NCBI GenBank assembly: GCA_024643945.1
Contig: JAHELX010000176.1
Coordinates: 1-10,053 of the forward strand
Source of the DNA: Anaerolineales bacterium
GTDB taxonomy: Bacteria > Chloroflexota > Anaerolineae > 4572-78 > NAK82
Direction: 5' to 3'
Length of the DNA: 10,053 nucleotides
Program-made: the position numbers and the translations under genes
Shown here: piece after piece, positions 6,044 to 10,053 of the stretch
How positions within the stretch are numbered: the stretch's first letter is position 1
Layout of the letters: every line of letters begins with the position of its first letter
Notes under the pieces: model-generated
Seen by the model: only the letters and a program-made list of their open reading frames with translations
What the model was told of the DNA's origin: nothing
The model's database searches: none

Positions 6044-7507
6044 ATGAAGAAACTGTTCAACATCACCATCATCCTTGGCCTGCTGCTGGTCCTGATGCCG
6101 GTGGCGGCTATGGCGGCTCCGTCTGCACAGGGGGGCGAAGACTACACTGTCCAGGCCGATGACTGGCTGAGCAAGCTGGCCGACAAAGAGTATGGCAATC
6201 CCTTCGCCTGGCCGGCGATCGTGGATGCCACCAACAAGGCACGCGAAACCGACGACAGCTATGCTGAGGTCACCAACCCCGACGTCATCGAAGTCGGCTG
6301 GAAGCTGCGCATCCCCAGCGCGGAAGAGGCGACGGCCTTCATGGACAGCTACAGCCTGGAGGGCCAGGAGATTGTCATTTACCACTTCGGTGACCTGAGC
6401 GGCCCCTATGCGGGCATCACCGCACCGGTGGTGGATGGCTTCAACGACGGCGCGGCGTGGGTGAACGCCAGCGGCGGCATCCGGGGTGCCACGGTGCGCG
6501 TGGAGTTTGGCGACGACGCCGGCCAGGTGGAAGAGGCCATCTCTATCTACAGCCGCTTCTCGCAAGCCACCCCGAAACCGATTATCATCAATTTATACGG
6601 CTCGCCCGAGACCGAGGCGCTGCGTGAACGACTGGCCGAGGACAAAATTCCCGCCCTCACGGCCGGCGTGAGTGTCGCCGGTCTTTATCCCCCGGCGTAC
6701 GCCTTTGCCAATGTGCCCAGCTACGCCGACCAGTTTGCCGCCTTCCTCGACTGGCTGGTGGACAATTGGGCCGAGGTGAAACCGCCTGATGCCGGCGACC
6801 CGATCAAGATCGCGCTGGTTACATGGGATACTGCCTTTGGTCGTGGCGCTGACACACCCGAAACGCGTGCCTACGCCGCTTCGAAGGGAGTGGAAATCGT
6901 CAGCGTCGAGCTCTTCCCGCTCGGCTCCCCGGATGTCACCACGCAACTGCTGGCGGCCCAGGCTGCCGGCGCCAACGTCATCTATACCAATACTCTGGCC
7001 CACGGCCCGGCCCAGATTATGAAAGACGCCGAAGCGTTGGGCTTGAAGGACAGCATGCTCCTGGCGGGAGTCAATTGGTCCATGGACCTGTCCTCGATGG
7101 CGCTGGCCGGCGCGGCTTCAGAGGGTTGGTATGGCGTGATGCCCACCGTCTGGTGGAGTGAAGGGACGGAAGGCATAGCTCTCATCGAGCGGCATTTTGA
7201 GGCTAACAATCGCCCGCCGGCCGAGCACAACGTGGGCTATCTGATCGGCTTCGCCAGTATGGACGCCATCCGCAAGTGGACGGAATTAGCCCTGGATCAG
7301 GTAGGCGGTGACTTGAGCCAGCTCAACGGCGAGGTGTTGTACCAGGTGATGCAGAACAACCCGGTCCGGCCGCTCGGCATCCTTGACCTGACCTTCAGCT
7401 CTGATCTACGTGCGCCCCAGGCAGTTCGCATCGGCAAGATGACCGGCGGCGATATGGTGCCCGTTACCGATTGGTTCACCGCGCCCGACCTGCGCCCGGC
7501 GCAGTAA
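6044..7507 (+). CDS. LysM-domain ABC transporter substrate-binding protein (LivK/Peripla_BP_6 type)
   Basis: 487 aa. Residues 1-25 are a Sec signal peptide (basic KK, hydrophobic core, AMA before A25) with no lipobox cysteine. Residues 33-91 match a LysM domain: DYTVQADDWLSKLADKEYG, then PFAWPAIVDATN, and NPDVIEVGWKLRIP. Residues 108-480 are a type I periplasmic-binding fold of the leucine-binding class: IVIYHFGDLSGPYAGITAPV (110-129), VDGFNDGAAWVNASGGIRG (130-148), IKIALVTWDTAFGRG (254-268), and GANVIYTNTLAHGPAQIMKD (309-328). It should capture the substrate outside the membrane and deliver it to LivH/LivM. LysM usually binds peptidoglycan, so wall retention may replace a lipid anchor; that is inference. 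The start is ATG 6044, seven bases after AGGAGG (6031-6036); an in-frame start at 6011 would put eleven residues ahead of the signal peptide and has no ribosome site. Confidence 0.92.
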   Translation: MKKLFNITIILGLLLVLMPVAAMAAPSAQGGEDYTVQADDWLSKLADKEYGNPFAWPAIVDATNKARETDDSYAEVTNPDVIEVGWKLRIPSAEEATAFMDSYSLEGQEIVIYHFGDLSGPYAGITAPVVDGFNDGAAWVNASGGIRGATVRVEFGDDAGQVEEAISIYSRFSQATPKPIIINLYGSPETEALRERLAEDKIPALTAGVSVAGLYPPAYAFANVPSYADQFAAFLDWLVDNWAEVKPPDAGDPIKIALVTWDTAFGRGADTPETRAYAASKGVEIVSVELFPLGSPDVTTQLLAAQAAGANVIYTNTLAHGPAQIMKDAEALGLKDSMLLAGVNWSMDLSSMALAGAASEGWYGVMPTVWWSEGTEGIALIERHFEANNRPPAEHNVGYLIGFASMDAIRKWTELALDQVGGDLSQLNGEVLYQVMQNNPVRPLGILDLTFSSDLRAPQAVRIGKMTGGDMVPVTDWFTAPDLRPAQ

Positions 7508-7520
7508 GGGTTCTATCTCC

Positions 7521-7607
7521 CGCATGTCATTCTGAGGCGAAGCCGAAGAATCTCCATGGAGTCGCCGGGGATTCTTCACTCGCTATGCTCGTTCAGAATG
7601 ACATGCG
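7521..7607. repeat. Palindromic intergenic repeat element (MITE/REP-like, GTCATTCTGA family)
   Basis: The outer arms CGCATGTCATTCTGA (7521-7535) and TCAGAATGACATGCG (7593-7607) are perfect 15-bp reverse complements. An inner pair, GAAGAATC (7545-7552) and GATTCTTC (7570-7577), is a perfect 8-bp match, and CTCCATGGAG (7552-7561) is itself a palindrome. The left arm closely resembles the GTCATTCTGAGCGAAGCGAAGAATC intergenic repeat that I recall from many bacterial genomes; this has not been checked by search. The element contains no coding sequence and is too small for a transposase, so it would have to move with help from elsewhere. It begins 13 bp after the binding-protein stop, and as RNA could act as a 3'-end-stabilising hairpin. 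There is no U-tract directly after the stem, so it is not a standard intrinsic terminator. Confidence 0.8.
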
Positions 7608-7649
7608 ATGATGCGGGAACTTACATTTTTACGAGTCCGAAGTGGTTAA

Positions 7650-7681
7650 GAGTGAGGGCAGGGTATGCCTTGTCCTCACTC
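7650..7681 (+). other. Small hairpin in the livF leader
   Basis: GAGTGAGG (7650-7657) and CCTCACTC (7674-7681) are perfect 8-bp inverted repeats, with a possible nested GGCA/TGCC pair (7657-7660 and 7666-7669). The hairpin ends 16 bp before ATG 7698, and just 5 bp before the AGGA ribosome site. It could be an operator half-site pair or a translational control element; the sequence cannot decide. The rest of 7608-7697 shows no convincing promoter. Confidence 0.45.
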
Positions 7682-7697
7682 GAGTCAGGATGGGCTT

Positions 7698-8489
7698 ATG
7701 CTCAAGCTGAATAACATCGAAGTCGTCTACAGCGATGTGATCCTCGTTTTGCGGGGCGTGTCGTTGGAGGTGCGGGAGGGCCAGATGGTGGCCTTGTTGG
7801 GGGCCAATGGCGCCGGCAAGTCTACCACCCTCAAGGCCATCTCTGGCCTGTTACGCACCGAATTGGGCGAAGTGACGCGCGGCAGCATCGAGTTCAACGA
7901 GCAGCGCATTGACCACCTGTGGCCGGAAGAGATCGTGCGCAAAGGGATTATTCAGGTGATCGAAGGTCGTCCCTTGTTTCAGCATCTCAGCGTCGAGGAG
8001 AATCTGCTGGCGGGCGGGTTGGCGGTGGGTGATGGTCACGCTCAGCGTGACCTGGAGCTGGTGTATGGCTACTTCCCGCGCCTCAAGGACCTGCGGCGCA
8101 AGGTCAGCGGCTACCTGTCCGGGGGTGAGCAGCAGATGCTGGTCATCGGCCGCGCGCTGATGGGCCATCCCCGGCTGATGCTGCTGGATGAACCCTCGCT
8201 GGGACTGGCGCCACTGCTCGTCCAGGAGATTTTTGAGGTCGTACGGCGCATCAATCAGGATGAAGGCACCTCTATTTTACTGGTGGAGCAGAACGTGCTG
8301 ATGGCTCTCAACGTCGTAGATTATGGCTACGTGATGGAAAATGGGCGTGTTGTCCTCGACGGCTCGGCCGAACAGCTCCGCGAAAACGAAGATATCAAAG
8401 AGTTCTATCTGGGTCTCACCCAGCTTGGCCAGCGCAAAAGCTATCGCGAGGTGAAGCATTACAAGCGGCGCAAGCGCTGGCTGGGGTAG
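7698..8489 (+). CDS. livF: LivF-type ABC transporter ATP-binding protein (HAAT family)
   Basis: 263-aa cytoplasmic ATPase, partner of the livG product. Walker A is GANGAGKST (35-43), the Q-loop is Q86 in IIQVIEGR, the signature is LSGGEQQML (140-148), and Walker B is LMLLDEP with E165. The H-loop position is Q198 in LLVEQNV, which is usual in LivF. The C-terminus ends in a strongly basic tail, KSYREVKHYKRRKRWLG (247-263). From memory this tail is typical of LivF proteins found in clusters with AMP-dependent ligases rather than of the classical amino-acid system. Start ATG 7698 has AGGATGG (7687-7693) upstream and gives the family N-terminus MLKLNNIEVVYSDV; an in-frame ATG at 7665 lies inside the upstream hairpin. 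The gene is set apart from livG by 6.7 kb and by a repeat-bearing spacer, so it may have its own expression level. Confidence 0.95.
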   Translation: MLKLNNIEVVYSDVILVLRGVSLEVREGQMVALLGANGAGKSTTLKAISGLLRTELGEVTRGSIEFNEQRIDHLWPEEIVRKGIIQVIEGRPLFQHLSVEENLLAGGLAVGDGHAQRDLELVYGYFPRLKDLRRKVSGYLSGGEQQMLVIGRALMGHPRLMLLDEPSLGLAPLLVQEIFEVVRRINQDEGTSILLVEQNVLMALNVVDYGYVMENGRVVLDGSAEQLRENEDIKEFYLGLTQLGQRKSYREVKHYKRRKRWLG

Positions 8490-8518
8490 GAAAATTTGGG
8501 GGCAAGCTGTCCTGAAGA

Positions 8519-8595
8519 CCTAACCCCCCGGCCCCCTTCCCTCGCAGGGAAGGGGGAGAATTGCTCCCCTCCTCGCTCCGGGGAGGGGGTGGGGT
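8519..8595. repeat. Double-hairpin C/G-rich intergenic repeat
   Basis: CCCCCTTCCCT (8532-8542) and AGGGAAGGGGG (8546-8556) form a perfect 11-bp stem with a three-base CGC loop. A second stem pairs 8566-8574 (CCCCTCCTC) with 8580-8588, with one G-T pair near the loop. Flanking ACCCC (8523-8527) and GGGGT (8591-8595) can close the whole element. Its beginning, CCTAACCCCCCGGCCCCCTT, is a form I recall as a widespread intergenic repeat in Chloroflexota and cyanobacteria; a search was not possible. It fills most of the 146-bp gap between livF and the PaaK-like gene. It lacks a U-tract, so termination is possible but not shown. Confidence 0.8.
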
Positions 8596-8635
8596 CCGCC
8601 CCAAATAGCGAACGCACTCAAGAAAGGAGTGAGCT

Positions 8636-9847
8636 ATGTCCCTCGACGAACGCCTGCGGCGGATCGTTCAACACGCCTACGCCCATGCCCCGGCGGTGAA
8701 GGAGCTTTTCGACCGGGCCGGCGCGGCCCCCGACGAAATTCAGAGCGTGGCCGACCTGGCCAGGCTGCCCGTCACCAGCAAAGACCAATTGGTGGCTATG
8801 CAGCAGGCTAATCTCCCGTTCGGCGGCTGGTTGGCGGTGGCTCCTGAGAGCTTGCGCCACATCTTTATTTCACCCGGCCCTATCTTCGACCCGGAGGCGG
8901 GCGAAGAAGTGGGGGCCAGGGGGGTAGCCGAGGCCTTCAGCGCGGTGGGCATCGGCCGGGGGGATGTGGTACTCAACACCTTTCTGTACCATATGGTCCC
9001 GGCCGGCCTGCTGATGGATGCTGCGCTCAACCTGCTGGGCGCGACCGTGGTGCCCACCGGCCCGGGCAACACCGAGTTTCAGGTGCAGATCGCCATGGCG
9101 CTGCGGGCCAACGGCTTTGTGGGCACGCCCAGCTTCCTCAAGACTATCTTCGACGAGGCGGAGAAGAAGGGGATTCCCAAGGGGGCCTTCCCCATCAAGA
9201 AAGCCTTCTTTTCGGCCGAGCCCTATCCGCCCTCGCTGCGCAAGGTCTTCGAAGAAGAATATGGCATGCGAACCAGCCAGGCCTACGCCACCGCCGACCT
9301 GGGGGTGATCGCCTACGAGTGCAAGCAGGCAGACGGACTGCACTACTCGAGTGAACTGATCGTGGAGATCGCCGACTCGGATGGCAAGCCGCTGGGCCCC
9401 GGCCAGCAAGGCCAGGTGGTGGTCACCACCTTCAGCCAGACATATCCCCTGATTCGCCTCGGCACCGGCGATTTGAGCGCCTACAGCGACGAGCCGTGCG
9501 CCTGCGGGCGTCCCGGCCGGCGGTTGTTGGGCTGGATGGGGCGCGTGGGCGATGCGGTCAAAGTGCGCGGCATGTTCCTGCATCCCAATCAACTCCAGCA
9601 AGCAATGGCTCGCTTCCCCGAATTGGGCCGCTTCCAGGCATTCGTCACCCGCCCCGAAACACGCGACATGCTGACGCTCCAGGTTGAGCTAAGCGGCGAG
9701 GCGGCCGAACAGGCAGCGCTGGTCGAAGGCCTTAAGAGCGCCGTCCGGGAAACCTGCCGCCTGGGATTGGATGACGTGAAGTTTGTGGAGCCGGGCGGCA
9801 TCCCCGAGGACGCCCGGTCCGTGGTGGACGAACGAACCTGGGAGTAG
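8636..9847 (+). CDS. Short phenylacetate-CoA ligase (PaaK)-like protein with degenerate nucleotide-binding motifs
   Basis: 403 aa, shorter than typical PaaK (about 430-440). It is PaaK-like along its whole length: SVADLARLPVTSKDQL (37-52), LLGATVVPTGPG (133-144), GTPSFLKTIFDEAEKKG (163-179), SAEPYPPSLRKVFEEEYG (193-210), YATADLG (217-223), PLIRLGTGDLSAY (271-283), CACGRPGRR (288-296) and GRVGDAVKVRGMFLHPNQ (302-319). Where PaaK has the SSGTTGKP phosphate-binding loop, this protein reads FISPGPIFDPEAG (77-89). The C-terminal GKxxRVxD lysine motif is replaced by EDARSVVDER (391-400). TGD (277-279) and the CxCGR pair remain. It may be an unusual CoA ligase, a non-adenylating acyl-CoA handling protein or a regulatory partner of the synthetase; this is undecided. 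AAAGGAG (8623-8629) lies six bases before the ATG. The next gene starts 21 bp downstream. Confidence 0.85.
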   Translation: MSLDERLRRIVQHAYAHAPAVKELFDRAGAAPDEIQSVADLARLPVTSKDQLVAMQQANLPFGGWLAVAPESLRHIFISPGPIFDPEAGEEVGARGVAEAFSAVGIGRGDVVLNTFLYHMVPAGLLMDAALNLLGATVVPTGPGNTEFQVQIAMALRANGFVGTPSFLKTIFDEAEKKGIPKGAFPIKKAFFSAEPYPPSLRKVFEEEYGMRTSQAYATADLGVIAYECKQADGLHYSSELIVEIADSDGKPLGPGQQGQVVVTTFSQTYPLIRLGTGDLSAYSDEPCACGRPGRRLLGWMGRVGDAVKVRGMFLHPNQLQQAMARFPELGRFQAFVTRPETRDMLTLQVELSGEAAEQAALVEGLKSAVRETCRLGLDDVKFVEPGGIPEDARSVVDERTWE

Positions 9848-9868
9848 GGCGGTGGGGGGAGGGAAGCG

Positions 9869-10053
9869 GTGAGCGACCACAAAGAGGGTATCAAAGGGAA
9901 ACTGGCGGCCGAACGCCGGGTCTTGCTGAGCTTCCTGGAGAGCCTGAGCGAAGGCGACTGGACGTGCCTCACCCGCAATGACCCGTGGACGGTACGCGAC
10001 CTGCTGGCGCACCTGGTGGGCGCGGAGGTATCGCAGCAGGGGCTGATCCGGAT
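9869..10053 (+). CDS. DinB / maleylpyruvate-isomerase N-terminal-domain-like protein, 5' part (runs off window)
   Basis: GTG at 9869 opens a frame that is still open at the window end (61 codons and two bases), and GGAGGG (9858-9863) lies five bases upstream. The visible part includes ERRVLLSFLESLSEGDW, then NDPWTVRDLLAHLVGAE. This is the first helix and the W-x-VRDLLAHL helix of the DinB/MDMPI four-helix fold, whose second helix carries a metal-binding histidine, here within LLAHLVG. Families of this fold include thiol-dependent maleylpyruvate isomerases and uncharacterised thiol transferases; the exact function is unknown. The 21-bp gap suggests co-transcription with the PaaK-like gene. Confidence 0.7.
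   Translation, partial: MSDHKEGIKGKLAAERRVLLSFLESLSEGDWTCLTRNDPWTVRDLLAHLVGAEVSQQGLIR

Noticed and set aside
7521..7640. Rho-independent terminator after the binding-protein gene.
   Set aside because: The stem is strong, but the nearest T-run (7626-7630) is about 19 bases beyond it, so the standard stem plus U-tract layout is absent.
8283..8300. Missing H-loop histidine in the second ATPase (LLVEQNV).
   Set aside because: Gln at this place is usual in LivF proteins and is not a sign of inactivity.

Overview
The window is about 60% G+C by eye. It carries one densely packed, entirely plus-strand gene cluster built around a branched-chain amino-acid type (LIV/HAAT family) ABC importer. I infer a member of the Chloroflexota (Anaerolineae/Caldilineae-like) from three features: a solute-binding protein with an N-terminal LysM domain, a lipoprotein with a Thr/Pro-rich stalk carrying a formylglycine-generating-enzyme-like (SUMF1) domain, and two GC-rich palindromic intergenic elements of a kind I associate with that phylum. 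No rRNA, tRNA, CRISPR or transposase gene was found, and no ribosomal or marker gene fixes the taxonomy.

Layout, left to right: 3' end of a TetR-family regulator (1-183); LivG-type ATPase (191-988); long-chain-type acyl-CoA synthetase (998-2914); LivH-type permease (2911-3822, TTG start overlapping the upstream stop); LivM-type permease (3848-4909); SUMF1-domain lipoprotein (4928-5908); a 135-bp spacer; LysM-fused solute-binding protein (6044-7507); a 190-bp spacer with a palindromic repeat element and a small hairpin; LivF-type ATPase (7698-8489); a 146-bp spacer filled by a double-hairpin C/G-rich repeat; a short phenylacetate-CoA-ligase-like protein (8636-9847); and the 5' end of a DinB/maleylpyruvate-isomerase-like gene (9869 to the window end).

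The importer is complete: two ATPases, two permeases and one binding protein. An acyl-CoA synthetase is embedded between its subunits and a second, degenerate adenylate-forming enzyme lies downstream. The simplest reading is uptake of a carboxylic acid (fatty, aromatic or another organic acid, rather than necessarily a branched-chain amino acid), trapped as its CoA thioester on entry. The TetR gene at the head of the cluster would be the natural sensor of substrate or acyl-CoA. The substrate cannot be read from the sequence.

The points most worth a second look are: (i) the LysM fusion and the interposed surface lipoprotein, which suggest a cell-wall-attached capture module; (ii) the lipoprotein's lack of the FGE catalytic cysteines; and (iii) the PaaK-like protein, which appears to lack both the nucleotide-binding P-loop and the catalytic lysine of its family, while the synthetase embedded in the operon keeps both.
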